The notes beneath the pieces were generated by a model. It did no database searches. It saw nothing but the letters and a program-made list of their open reading frames with translations, and had not been told where the DNA came from. A stretch of 56,627 nucleotides of DNA from Poronia punctata. Lineage: Eukaryota > Ascomycota > Sordariomycetes > Xylariales > Xylariaceae. Location: NCBI GenBank assembly GCA_022579005.1, contig MU401685.1:1-56627 (forward strand), written 5' to 3'. Positions within the stretch are counted from its first letter, which is position 1, and each line of letters opens with the position of its first letter. Positions 24,501-36,505 of this stretch are shown piece after piece. A program made the translations under genes and the position numbers.

Positions 24501-27500
24501 CCTTGTCCGAATTCACGGTTTCCCCTCATTCCTCCCGCTGATTGACGGTAGCGAGTCGGAAGTGCAGAAGCTTAGCCCGGTCGTCATTCAGCTTGGCCTC
24601 GTTGCGTTCGAGATGGCCCTCGCCAGACTCTGGATGTCATGGGGCATCCGGCCCAGTCTCGTGCTTGGCCATAGCTTGGGTGAATATGCCGCCCTGTATA
24701 TTGCCGGCGTCCTCTCGGCCAGTGATACGTTGTACCTGGTCGGTGCTCGCGCCCAGCTCTTGGTGGACAAATGCACTGCCGGGAGCCATTCTATGCTTGC
24801 GGTGCAGGGCTCTGCCGAGTCCATAGCCGATGCCCTTAGGGACAGGGACAGCTTGATCAGCGTGGCCTGTATTAATGGGCCCCGCGAAACCGTGCTAGGC
24901 GGGGAGTCGTCTGAGATTTCCAGCGTCGCCGACGTCTTGGACAGGGCTGGGTTCAAGTGCACCCAGCTCAAGGTTCCCTACGCCTTCCACACGCTCCAGG
25001 TAGACGCGATTCTCGACGACTTTGAGAAGCTTGCTCGTTCGGTGCACTTCCAAAAGCCCCTGGTGCCCCTCGTATCGCCCTTGCTTTTACACGTCGTCGG
25101 CGACGAGCCGATCGATGCCACCTACCTTCGGGACCATGCCCGTGACCCGGTCAACTTCCTCGGTGGGCTCGTGGCCGCCCAGGAGGCCGGTGTGATGGAC
25201 GAGAAGACTGTCTGGCTCGAGGTCGGACCCCACCCGGTGTGTGCCAATATGGTCAAGGCCACCTTCGGGGCGAGCACGATCGCGGTCCCGTCGTTGCGCC
25301 GTGGCGAGCCCGTCTACAAGACCATCAGTTCGACCCTGTGCACACTCCATTCGGCCGGCATCGACATAGACTGGTCCGAGTATCACCGCAACTTTGACAA
25401 TAGCGTGCGCCTGTTGGACCTCCCTGCGTACGCCTTCGACTTGAAGAACTACTGGCTGCAGTATACAGGCGACTGGTGTCTCACCAAGAACCGGGGCGCT
25501 AGTTTGCGAGCACTTGAGGCGCCCGAGCCCAAGTTGTCTACGACGACGGTCCAGAGGATTACTCGAGAGGAGGTCAAGGGGGACGTCGCGCTTCTCGTGA
25601 CGGAGACGGAGCTCATGGAAGAGAAGATGCGCACCGTCTGCACTGGTCACCTGGTCAATGGCTCCCCGCTGACGCCGTCGTCCCTCTACGCCGATATGGC
25701 CTTGACAATCTGCGAGTATGGGTATAAGGTTCTGAAGCCCGACTCTACCAATGTCGGTATAAACGTGGGCACCATGGAGGTCCCCAAGACGTTGATCTTC
25801 GACGCCAAAGCCAAGAGCCAGATCTTACGTATGGAGGCCAGCATCAACGCTGCCGAAAACGTCGCCAACCTCTCATGGTCAACGGGCGAGGGGCCCAAGA
25901 AGACGACGCACGCCCACTGCAAGGTGACGTTTGGGGATACAGAGCAATGGCTCGACGAGTTTGGCCGGGTAAGCTATCTTATCCGATACCGCATCGACGC
26001 TCTCAAGGCGGCCGAGGAACGCGGGGAGGCGTCCAAGATTGGGCGCGGACTGGCCTATAAGCTGTTTTCCGCCCTCGTCGACTATGATAGGCGGTATAGA
26101 GGCATGGAGTCCATCATCGTCGACAGCAAGGCGTGCGAAGCAACGGCCAAGATCGTCTTTCAGACATCGGCCGAAGACGGTGTTTTCCACACGGCGCCAT
26201 ACTGGGTAGACTCGCTCTGCCACATCTCAGGCTTCATCGTCAATGGAACCGACGCCGTCGACTCGCGCGAGCAGGTCTACATTTCCCATGGCTGGGGCAG
26301 CATGAGGTTTGCCGAACGATTTGATGCCAACAAGACTTACCAGTCTTATATCCGCATGCAGAATGTGAAGGGCACCAAGATGATGGCGGGCGACTCGTAC
26401 ATCTTCGACGGCGACCGGCTCGTTGGCATTGCGAGTGATATTCGATTCCAGGCTATTCCCCGAAAGGTGCTCAACATGGTCGTCCCCCCACAGGGCGCTG
26501 CCGCTGCCGCCGCCGCCTCTAGCCCTGCACGCGCTCCCTCGATAGCCAAGGTCCCTCCTATAGCTCAGGCTCCCGTTGTGGCCAAGAGCCGGACAAAGGT
26601 GGCGGTAAGGGAGAAGAAGCAAGTGACGGCCAAGAGTCTCACTACTGCCAACAAGAGCCTGGCCAGGTCGTCGGTCGTCAACCAGGTAATGGATGTCGTG
26701 GCCAAGGAGACTGGCGTTAGTCATGACGAACTCGCAGACAACATTGCCTTTGCTGATCTCGGTGTCGACTCTCTTATGGGTCTCACCATCAGCGGCCGTC
26801 TTCGTGAGGATCTCGAGCTCAACATCGACTCTCACGCATTCAACGACCACACCACCGTCGGCGCTTTCAAGAAGTTCCTAGTCAAGTTCGAGTCGAGCGT
26901 GAAGGTGGAAGAATCTAGCACATATGGCTGGAGCCAAGGCGAAAGTGATGAGGACGTGGGATCCGAGGACTCGGATGTCACCACCCCATCAGACCACAGC
27001 GACAAAGGTTCGGTCAAGGGCGGTGGTGTCGCCGTGATCGAGTGCGGTGTCGTGGGGAACCTACAGCAGATGATCCGGGAGACCATCTGCTCGGAGATGG
27101 GAGTGGAAGAGGAAGAGATCATCGCGGCCCCTGACCTGGCGGCCCTCGGCATGGACAGTCTCATGTCCTTGTCTATCCTGGGTATCCTTCGAGAGAAAAC
27201 CGGGATCAACATACCGGGTGACCTGTTAGGCCACAGTCCTTCTCTTAAGGATGTCGAAAAGGCACTCGGGGTACACGAGGCGCCCAAAAGGGGCCAATCG
27301 ACTTCAAAGTCGGCCAAGACGGCTGTAGTAAAAGCTGAGGCTACAGTCATGTCAGTGTCTAAAACAACAGGTGTCACGCCCCGTCATGAGCATCGCAAGG
27401 CCACGTCGGTACTTTTGCAAGGGAACCACCGCACGGCTAGAAGGCATCTTTTCATGATACCAGATGGAAGCGGAAGTGCTACATCCTACACGGAGATCCC

Positions 27501-28263
27501 CAGGATTGGCGCCGATATCGCCGTCTGGGGCATGTTTTCACCCTTTATGAGGACACCAGAAGAATACAATTGTGGCGTCTACGGCATGGCAGCCAAGTTT
27601 ATCGACGGGATGAAGGTCCGTCAGGAGAAGGGGCCATACGCCGTCGCCGGATGGTCGGCCGGTGGAGTGATAGCATACGAAATCGTCAACCAGCTCACCA
27701 AGGCGGACGAAGAGGTATCCCATCTTATTCTTATAGACGCTCCTTGTCCCATTACGATCGAGCCGCTTCCGGCCGGCCTTCACGCGTGGTTCGCGTCCAT
27801 CGGCCTCCTGGGCGAGGGCGGCTCGACAGAAGCCAAAAAGATTCCCGAATGGCTCCTACCCCACTTCGCCGCCTCTGTTACCGCCTTATCAAACTACACG
27901 GCAGAGCCCATAGCACGTGAAAAGTGTCCTTACGTTATGGGTATATGGTGCGAAGACGGCGTATGCAAGGAACCCACGGATCCCCGCCCCGACCCCTATC
28001 CTACCGGCCACGCCCTCTTTTTACTTGACAATCGAACCGACTTTGGACCTAACCGGTGGGATGAGTACTTGGACCCCGCCAAGATGCAATTCCGACACAT
28101 GCCGGGCAACCATTTCTCAATGATGCACGGCCAACTAGCAGAGCAGCTCGGCAAATTCATAAGCGAAGGGATGAAATCGGAGACATACATAAAGCCAGAA
28201 GAAGAAAAAGGAGTGAAAAACTCTCAAAGTATTCAGGCTACACCGATACGCCTATATAAGTAG
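21555..28263 (+). CDS. Non-reducing polyketide synthase (SAT-KS-AT-PT-ACP-ACP-TE)
   Basis: Three exons: 21555-21847, 21912-22203 and 22258-28263, giving about 2196 aa. Introns of 64 and 54 bp are GT...AG, and CTGAC precedes the first acceptor. The first intron joins LFGDQS to the SAT active-site motif GLCTG (Cys119); GPYHAPHL gives the SAT His245. KS: DTACSSS (Cys553), HGTGT (His688), NVGHGEAASG (His731). AT: GHSLGEYAAL (Ser1001). PT: GHLVNG (His1326) and PYWVDSLCHISGF (Asp1513). Two ACPs: GVDSLMG (Ser1700) and GMDSLMS (Ser1829), with an acidic Ser-rich linker. TE/Claisen cyclase: GWSAGG (Ser1995) and GNHFSMM (His2147). The ACP1 side is preceded by an Ala/Pro linker near 26500. No reducing or methyltransferase domain is present, so it should build an aromatic polyketide from malonyl-CoA and release it by the TE. 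All catalytic residues are intact. An in-frame ATG at 21513 would add 14 residues. The last residues, TPIRLYK, come from a dispersed repeat. Domain order matches pigment/melanin-type enzymes; the product is not known. Confidence 0.97.
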
Positions 28264-28369
28264 ATACAGGAGACCTCTGCTTGTCAGAGAAACCAGCCCT
28301 CCTTGTGCAATAACAATAAGTCATTTACGGCCCCCCCCCCCCACCCCACCGGCAGCATAAACTGTCACA
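28238..28369 (+). repeat. Dispersed repeat, copy B (covers PKS stop codon)
   Basis: Positions 28238-28280 are identical to 10868-10910. Similarity continues to about 28369 with poly-C expansion. The PKS stop codon TAG (28261-28263) lies inside the repeat and the last seven residues of the synthase are encoded by it. See copy A at 10868. Confidence 0.8.
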
Positions 28370-31228
28370 GGTACCAAGGGGAAGGAGGCCCAGGGGCGCA
28401 AGGGCATGATAAAAGGTTGAAAAGCAACATCTACCTATCGGCCCCCCCCCCTTCCAAAAAAAGAGAGAACCTACCGACCTACCAGACGTTTCTGTAAGAC
28501 GGAAGATTGTTTTTCTGCTTTCCCTTTCCCCTTTCCCTTATACCTATGTGTCGCCTCTCCACTCACTTTTTATCATGGGATTTCTTTTTTTGGATACTAC
28601 TATATACTAAACTATACCACCTGTTTGCACGTCTAGGAATCATACCATTCATTCCCTTGGCCTGCATCTTATCTTTTAAAAAAAAGTCATGAATATCCCC
28701 TTGCTGCTACACTTGTCGAGGTTGTTTTGGTCAGATCGCGTGGTTGGGGAGACATTTCTTTAACAGATAGCTTCAAAACTATAATAACAACCGCTCATTT
28801 ATAATTGTTCAATATTTATGCTTGATGGATTGATTGGTGATGATAAATAATCCCTTGTGTATTCATTTGTTTATACTTTTGCTTGTCAAGTTTCCTTTCC
28901 CCTATTGCCATGGGTGATGACGTGACTTTATTAACTTGGGAGATATTCGGTTTCATTGACATTTACCAAGGCTACCTTGAATATCCTTGGTATATTATTA
29001 CTAATTTATACACGTTCAATACAGATACAAACTCTAAACCTAGGTCGCTTCATATTACAAACACCACCACCACCATCTGGCCTCTCTCTCTATACCTCAT
29101 CCGGGGAAGAACGAAAACAAGGAAGAGGAATGCAGGAGACTGACTATTATGATCATCATATCCTGGACTTAACTTACGACGGGGAGTGTTTCTATGTTGT
29201 AGGTTAGGGATATCTAGAGTGAAAAAAAAAGTAGCACCTTTATTTCCATGTAGGTTAGTAAGAAAATACTTAGGTAAGGCGCAAAGTTGAAAATCCACTC
29301 CCTCTACACAGATATATACACACACGTTTCACTCAAATAGGTAGGTAGGTAGGGTAAATAAGTGTGTCGTTCTAAGTTACCAGTGAATGATTGCCCATGA
29401 AAACTCATGAGCCAACTAACTAGGTTAGAGGTGAGAGAAGTTGTATATACGTATCTATTATCAGATCACTATTCATTTCTACATAGCTTACCTTTATGCT
29501 AGTCGCTTCACATATATCTAAACCTACCTAGGTTAGGTACTAGCCAGGGTAAATATTCTCCTAGAAATGGTAGTACACCGCTTCTTCTCATATGAGAAGA
29601 GGCCGCGAGTAAGGTAGCTCGCTGAAACAACAAACGGCGAATGACACTGGACAGGATCTTTTTAAGAAAATGCCCAAATCAATCTGCAAACTGACAAGAT
29701 GGATCCATTATGCTTCTTTCCCCCCTTTCGCTCACCGCTCGTCTCTTCATCTCTCCCGGTCTTTGCATTCCCATCTTAACGGTCTGTGGAGCAAAAGGAT
29801 GAAAACGAGACGATAGGCGTTAGTAGTCACTCAGTAGACGGAGAGATGGGTAGGCCGGCGACTGATGCCGATTGAGACAGAAAAAAAAGACCGACAAAGA
29901 GGTGTAAGTCGGTACTAGGTACAGGTACGGGGCGAAATGCCGTACACAACCACAGCAGCAGCAGCGCGTATTCGGGATATGGCACCAAATGATCGTTTCG
30001 GTGTGTCGAAAACCTCTGCCACGCAAGTCATCCCTGTAATGTCCCGATCTATGGGTGGGGAAATTATGACGACCGCAAGGGGAGGAGAGAACAAGGATCG
30101 GATGAGCTTCGTCCTGTCCTACCACCCTCTTCTTCTCCCCGTGAGAGAAAGTATATGCCGAGAAGCCAAAATAGGATCTCACAAGGTTAGTAGCATGGCG
30201 ATGTAGCAAAAGCCCGAGGCAGCACTACAGCCGCATGCACCCTTCTTTCCCATGCTTGTGCTCTCATGCCACCTAGGCCCTGTAGACAAGCTGGTATACC
30301 TATCGGTAGTATGAGCATGTAAATTTGCTCGAAATATGCATGGCTAGGTCCCACATGAGCACCCGCGTATCTTCACAGACCAAGATAAGTGTAAGTGCTC
30401 CGCTGCTGATCTCATGTGCCACTCACCTGCACTGTAGGTACATATGAACCAAGGTATGTCATGTGTACAGAAATGTGTGAAAACAATCGGGAAGCGGCCG
30501 GCCGTGCGGTCACCAATCGCGTAATGTAGATACCATCAGGTATGGCTTTGAGAATCCAGATAAAATCGGGTTACACGACGCGAGGGTCCTGGCCTGATGT
30601 GGCGGAATGGCTTGCGGGAGGCGAGGTCAAGTATTCAGAGCTTCCGTGGCAGCCGTTTGTTCGCTGAAGGTGGCTGTCGATGAGACACAGAATTATCGGC
30701 AGCTGGGACTTTTAACGATACAGCATCAGAGCTCCTGCCATATGGGTATCCAATGATTGTTCCTGCCGGCAGTTTACCCCGTCTCTCCTGTAAAACAACA
30801 CGCGGACGCGCAAGAGGAGAAGGCGGGCGATTATAGAGGTCAAGCTAGTTGTCGAACCTGTAATAAGCTATCGGCAGTCGCCTCCAGAAATCCGATCTTC
30901 CTTGGTTCCGTCTTTCAAAGCCGCGCAGAGATTATACACGTAAGAGTTGGAAAGATGTTTCAGCAGGTTTGACACGTACAATACCTGATGGGCGCCAGCG
31001 CCACAATGTTTCGTGGTTAAAATCATATAATAATATGAAAGAGGGACGGGACCAAAAGAATCCGACCAAGAAAAGAAAAGAGGAAGGAAAGGAAGAAAAA
31101 CAGGACGAAGAGAGCGAGAGAGAAGCGAGCAAGTTGCATATTGCGCAGCCGAGGGCGAAAATTATTAGCTGAAGTGGCGCGAACCACCGCTCACTGTAGT
31201 GTGACCCAGCAAGGGTCCAGGATGGACG

Positions 31229-31254
31229 ACCTGGCCACCTGGCCACCTGGCCAC
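31229..31254 (+). repeat. Short CTGGCCAC tandem repeat
   Basis: CTGGCCAC occurs three times head to tail in a non-coding stretch. Minor satellite-like expansion. Confidence 0.6.
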
Positions 31255-31594
31255 GCTGGCTACGAGTAGACTAGTTGTTGACGACCCCTGGGAAGGGGGA
31301 GGTCAACCGTCAACCTTCATGAGAGTCGAGTCATCGCCGGCAGAAAATCGGCCCACCGGCGGAAGTCTGCAAGTGTAACGCGACGTAGTGTGACGCGACG
31401 CAGCGTGGCGCAGACAGACTTGAGACAGGCATAGGGGGACAGGGTCGAAGACCACGTTGTCGGATCGACAGACTTCTTGGGTTAGTCAGCTGGGATGGGC
31501 ACGGACGGGACCTCAAATTTCAACGCCCCAAGAGCACATACTCCCGCAGCTGTGGGCAGCTGGCAGTAAGTGCAAGGCAAACCCCACTATAACC

Positions 31595-31658
31595 TAGGTA
31601 CCTACACATACTCGCACTTGTACACGTACGTATCTTTAGATAGGTACCTACGCATACT
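31595..31658 (+). repeat. Direct repeat of an 18-bp TAGGTACCTAC motif
   Basis: TAGGTACCTACACATACT (31595-31612) and TAGGTACCTACGCATACT (31641-31658) differ at one base and are 46 bp apart. The core TAGGTACCTA is palindromic and related motifs recur through the GC-balanced island. Confidence 0.6.
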
Positions 31659-33471
31659 ATGAGATGTGTGTAAAGTCAGGTAGATTACTAGGTAGTCTAT
31701 GAGCGCCCTATCGACTGCTTGCTATTAATAGCTTCTTCGGGTTCCGAACGGAATACTTATCAGGTGCCGCAGCGTAAATGCCGAGGGTTGACAAAATCTC
31801 AACATTTACCCAAACCGGCATCTATGCCTCGGAAAGCTCGATTTGCTCCGTTCCGTATAATCCGTATGATTTGCCCTGTTTTGGCTCGGTGAGCGTGTGT
31901 CTTGCGCCTGGACTCCGGACCCGCCGGCGAAACGAAGTGGATGGGAGTCTGGACTCTGGCGGAGCGACCGCCCCTGTCCCTAGACCCTGGGTTTTGATTA
32001 TTCTCTGCCTGTAAATGCATAAAAGGACGTTGTAGTTCCTGGCCTCCCATGTTGTCAAGATCTATACCTGAGTAAGACTGCTTGCTAACTTGGAGAAACG
32101 AGACACTGTGACCGATGACGTCGGGATAGAGAAACGGTATCTACTTATTAGAGATCAGAGGAACAACCACAGTCTGCCGCGGCAGAAAGTCCGGAAGCCT
32201 AGGTACGACCTGGTGGTTTTATCCCCGATGACACACTGTTCCGGTAGCAATATATCAATACAGCACCTCCCGGCCCGTACTTGAATAGATGCAAATCGGC
32301 AATGGCGGGATCATTAACTTTGAACCACCCTTCATGTGTGAGTCACACGACGCATTGGAGCGAGTTAGAACTCGACAATTGGTTTCCCGGTGCACAAAGG
32401 GCACTTTCACTTTGGCTCCAGAGTCCTGCAGCGGTGTTCGATTGTGCCTTTCCCCATTGGCGATGTCGGATTTTGCTAGTCGCGATGGTAAGGCTTTGTC
32501 ACGGTTGGATGTATAGAGGTGGGCATGCCGCATAGATAGGATAAACACTGGGTATTTGAGCATACCTACCTACCTAAGTACTTACCCAGTCAAAGGAAGT
32601 AAATATTACTTGTGCAGAACTTAGAAGGCACGCGGCAGCTGATATAGATGCATGAGTAAAAGGGCATCTGCACTTTCTTTATCCATTTCTTCTAGTCCAT
32701 GCTCCAAAGACCCCTGCGTGAAGACTGTACCCACCTTACCTCCATGTAGGTAGTCAAACAGTGACGCAACGCTTTGCTTGTCTTTACAGCATGTTCCTGC
32801 AAGTTTCTCTATCCAATTTGTGATTACTACCAAGTGGCAAGTACCTAACTTCCCTGGGCTCCTATTACGGCTTCCTCCTTTGTGTAAACTTACTTACATT
32901 AGGTAAGTACCTAGTGATCTACGGTTATACGCGGACAGTGGAGTGTCGCAGCGCGTAGCATAACAGATAAGTCCAGATGCCACGGACTTTTCGGGTCCGT
33001 CAAACAGCCATATAATCCCTGAATTCCGCCTCTCCTGTATCGTAATTTCTGAGGTAGATCATGCTTTTGCCGGGTTGATAAGACTCAACATCCCTCTTTT
33101 CACCAGGTCCCATGGTGCATCAGCAATGTCTGGCATTTCTCCACAAAGCCGATTGATGGATCAACATCTACCCTTTCTAGGGTCCGGCTGGATGTTCTGT
33201 AATGGACGACTCGACTCTTGTGCGGAGCAACTAGGATGGGCCTACGCAGGTTCCTCCCTAGAAGGTTTAAGGTTTAATCCTATCTTTCCTGTCCCAAAGG
33301 GTAGGTACATGGATCGATGTAGGCCTATATATCTAGGAACCTCTCACCCTCTGCATCTTCAAACGTGCGCATACTTTCGATGACAATTTCCCACGGGAGA
33401 GCAACTCTTTGACCTTCAATTAGTTGTTACGCAGTCTTGGGCGGCGTCGCAGAGCTACGTAAGTGCAAAAT

Positions 33472-34875
33472 ATGAATCCGACACAGTGCCACACAAAAAT
33501 GAGTCGTTCGAAGCCTTCTGTGTCCGGGACTAGCAGGACTCGTAACAGAGTCCAGCTGTCTTGTGACCCTTGTTTCAATTCCAAGATAAAATGCACCACG
33601 ACCCGTCCTATCTGCAATCGCTGCCTACGTATCGGAATCGAGTGCACATGGGAGAACCGTGGCAAGTCAACAGCGGCAGCCGGAGTCCGCTGTCGAGCTT
33701 TGAGATCGACCAGGATGCGTGGTCACCCAACTGAGGTTGACGCAAGTGACGACAATCTACAGCCAGCACCTGCATGGCCAGGGACCATGAGCCAGTATAC
33801 AGCATGCCTATTACTCGCCCGAGTACCGGTAGGCGAGGGCGAATCTTCCCGGGCGCAAACACATATAAACCGGCCCGTTGGCGACCCTCTGCCGTTCCCT
33901 CGTGAGACCTCGAGTATTGTCGAGCCAAAGACGCCGGGCGATATGCTTGGGGCCGAAGGTGGCATCGACGAGGGCCAAACAACATTGCCATACATGCATA
34001 GCAACAAAAACGGCGATACAACTTATTACAACTACAATCACGAATATATACCGGCGCCTCTTGACGGGTCGGATCCCGGACGGGCTGGTACACGGATTGG
34101 CACAGTACAACCCCCGATGCAGGCAAGTATACAGCCATTTCCAGTGCATCCAACACTCCTAACTGAATCACAGTACCACTCATTACCGGTACACGCTCAA
34201 GGCCACCCAGGTTTAAACATGTATGACAGAGGGACGATTGAACCAAACGGTTACCATCCCCACGGTCCACATACCCAAAGAAACGGCTCAAGTGGGGGTA
34301 TTCCTCTGGCGCAGCCTATGGAAGAATCAACACGCATCATGGAAGGCAACAATACACAGGCTGTGTCTTACCCTCTTCATAATCCCGCCCAGGATCTTAA
34401 CAGCTTGTGGACGCAGTGCCCGGAGCAGCGGCCATGGTGCGACTGCATCCACAAAGCTGGTGAGCTATTCAAGGCCTCTCGCCACGGAATGATCGGTGAA
34501 GCTTTCCACGTCGACGCAGTCTGCACCGTTATGCAGATGTTGGGCTGCTCCAAGTGCGGACGTGGGGATTCAAGGGAGCTGGCTTTGATGGCGTTACTCG
34601 CAGGCGCAACACTAGGTTCATCCCCACCACCATCATATGCGTCGCCATCCACGCAGTCGGCAACCGAACCATCAGCCTCCAACCAGCCCAGGGCGCCAAA
34701 TGCTGGAGAACGTGTCGGGCGGCTCGATCTGCTTAGTCAAGTAATTTCCGAAGTTTTACGAATCCAACATACGGCACACGAACACAGGCGCAACGCTTCG
34801 GAGTTTCTTGAATGGCTCCAAGCAGTAAGCGCGATGACGGGGAACCGGCCAGGGGCGGAGTTACGGCATGAGTAG
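33472..34875 (+). CDS. Zn2Cys6 transcription factor with AflR-like C-terminus
   Basis: A single-exon frame of 467 codons from ATG 33472; an ATG at 33499 (AAAAATGAG context) would give 458. The binuclear zinc cluster is perfect: C-x2-C-x6-C-x6-C-x2-C-x6-C at residues 31-58, preceded by a basic RTRNRVQLS stretch, as usual for GAL4-type DNA binding. The middle (about 80-300) is low-complexity, rich in Pro, His, Gln and Asn. The C-terminal third has paired cysteines, CDC (323-325) and LGCSKCG (Cys359, Cys362), followed by a hydrophobic helix and then a leucine-containing SQVISEVLRIQ helix. This layout is that of AflR-type pathway regulators in polyketide clusters. No fungal-specific MHR domain is seen. 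Lying 5 kb downstream of the NR-PKS on the same strand, it is the likely cluster activator; target sites were not identified. The family call is confident, the AflR subfamily call moderate. Confidence 0.9.
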   Translation: MNPTQCHTKMSRSKPSVSGTSRTRNRVQLSCDPCFNSKIKCTTTRPICNRCLRIGIECTWENRGKSTAAAGVRCRALRSTRMRGHPTEVDASDDNLQPAPAWPGTMSQYTACLLLARVPVGEGESSRAQTHINRPVGDPLPFPRETSSIVEPKTPGDMLGAEGGIDEGQTTLPYMHSNKNGDTTYYNYNHEYIPAPLDGSDPGRAGTRIGTVQPPMQASIQPFPVHPTLLTESQYHSLPVHAQGHPGLNMYDRGTIEPNGYHPHGPHTQRNGSSGGIPLAQPMEESTRIMEGNNTQAVSYPLHNPAQDLNSLWTQCPEQRPWCDCIHKAGELFKASRHGMIGEAFHVDAVCTVMQMLGCSKCGRGDSRELALMALLAGATLGSSPPPSYASPSTQSATEPSASNQPRAPNAGERVGRLDLLSQVISEVLRIQHTAHEHRRNASEFLEWLQAVSAMTGNRPGAELRHE

Positions 34876-36148
34876 CGCTGGGCCAACGCCAGTATAACTT
34901 ATAAGCCTCTAAGAGAGGCTACAACGGTCTCTATTTGTGTGAGCAGTATAACCCTAAGTACCCCAAGAGCCCAAGGTAACTATCGGTATGTAGTTTCCAA
35001 TAAGCTCGTATTGCGAGGACGGAGTTAAGGCATCTTATTGGTTCAGGACAGCGGGTGTCCCAACCTAGGACTGTGTTTTCTGTTACATTGGTTACCATCG
35101 CAGTGTCCTAATCAGAACGTTTTTAACTTCTATTCATCGCTCCAACTGCATTTCAGTTCAAAGAAACCCCGGGCCAAGACTATGTACTTACGTGTTACTT
35201 ACGTATCTCATCCCATTCCATCTTAGCCCGGGCCCCTACCCCGTTCTATATAGTTACCTACTACTTATCTATTTAAGCAATGCCCTTTTCTCAGGGTCTC
35301 CTGCAAATGAAAGAACGGTGATGTCTAATGATAGGAAAGAAGTACACTAACAACCCTTGGTGGCACACCAATTGCTAGTATTGGTAGATACCTATGTAAG
35401 TTAGTATAAACGGCCCGGTGTGGGGTCATTATTCGTTAGATGCCGGTTACCTTGGCAACCCCTTTTATCACATGTCAGCGGATTTCACGGTACCTAGAAG
35501 CAAAGGCGGGGTTTTTTGATATTTTTTGTTGCTACCTACCTACCTATCCTACATAGTAGACTGAAAAATAGAATTACTAAAGAAGTAGGTACGTATATAC
35601 ATCTATTGCGAGTTACGACTAGGTGTGATTGGTTATAAAGCAGCAGCAGCGGCATTTCGTTTTGCGCTTCTTTGAGTAGCCGAAATTTCAAATTTACAAA
35701 GTATACGAGTAGGTACGATATCTTAACATAAGCCGCGCAGAGCCGCAAAAATTTTTTTTGTCGAGTTTGTTGGGCTTTTACTTGCACACGTCAGTGCGCA
35801 TGTTTTATTACATGTCGATGATGTAAAGGGCTGCGGCTTATGACCCAGAATTTTAAAAGGTAATAGGGGGGGGGGGGGGAGGGGAGGGGAGGGGTATGGT
35901 TATCTTTCTTTATTGTACAAATGTAGGTACTGTACGTACTAGATCCGGACATGTGGATCCGCTAGGTAGGGTCCGGGTCCGGGGTCCGGGGTCTCGGGTC
36001 CGGGGAGTAGGGGTTACTTTCTAACGGCAAACCATACGAGTTACGTGTACGATAGAGGCGGGTCCTTTTTTCCCCTAACTTTTTGGGGGGAGGGAGGGGG
36101 TTACGTACTACTCGTAGGTCAGCTGATTTTTACAGCCCCTTTTCAAAT
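34876..36148. other. Spacer between regulator gene and transposon nest
   Basis: No gene recognised; the longest ORF (35536-35787, -) is unconvincing. It holds an ACCTACCTACCTA tract near 35535, a G-rich tract (35866-35894), and GGTCCGGG tandem repeats (about 35970-36007). Composition is still balanced. Confidence 0.5.
35866..35894 (+). other. G-quadruplex-prone poly-G tract
   Basis: Fourteen G, then A, followed by three GGGG blocks separated by single A. This satisfies a four-run G-quadruplex pattern on the + strand many times over. The exact length may be unreliable. Confidence 0.7.
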
Positions 36149-36505
36149 GAGAGTTGTTAGGGGGGCACTTATCTAGCGTACTTTTCGCAGGCACCTACCT
36201 TACTCTCGGACACAACAGGTAGCAAACAGGAAGTAGGTTATGTAGGTAGTCGCTTTATAGGATTTACTAGCAAAGTGCACAGAACCTATTTTTTTAATAC
36301 TTTTTACTAGTTAGACTATACGCTATACTAAAGAGCAAATATTGCAGCTAATTTATTTGCTTATAGCAACAGCTTATAACTAAGCAAGCAGCAAGGTTTG
36401 CAATAGCTTTGTTGTAGCAGTGCCGGCGGCAATTGTAAAGAGTAAGTCTGCCAGCTGCGGCGGCCGGAAGTAGGGTGGGTGCCTAGGCAATTCACGCTAA
36501 ATAGG
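36149..36505 (+). mobile_element. TIR element (MITE-like), interrupted near its right end
   Basis: The left end starts GAGAGTTGTTAGG and continues GGGGCACTTATCTAGCG and GGCACCTACCTTAC. The right end, GGTGCCTAGGCAATTCACGC then TAAATAGG, is the inverted form of the same sequence. The same two ends bound the element at 46537-47231. The right TIR is broken at 36505 by a solo LTR; its continuation TGCCCC resumes at 42625. It has no coding capacity (non-autonomous). Little RIP-type damage is seen here compared with the second copy. Confidence 0.8.

Larger units (their letters stand above)
28264..33471. other. Spacer between PKS and regulator genes
   Basis: About 5.2 kb without a recognisable gene. 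ORFs are short (129 codons or fewer) and show no domains. C-runs at 28330-28346 and 28442-28451, TAGGTA/ACCTA tetranucleotide tracts (29337-29354, 32566-32576) and a TAGGTACCTAC direct repeat (31595-31612, 31641-31658) are present. The right end should hold the promoter of the Zn2Cys6 gene; I saw no clear TATA box. Confidence 0.5.
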
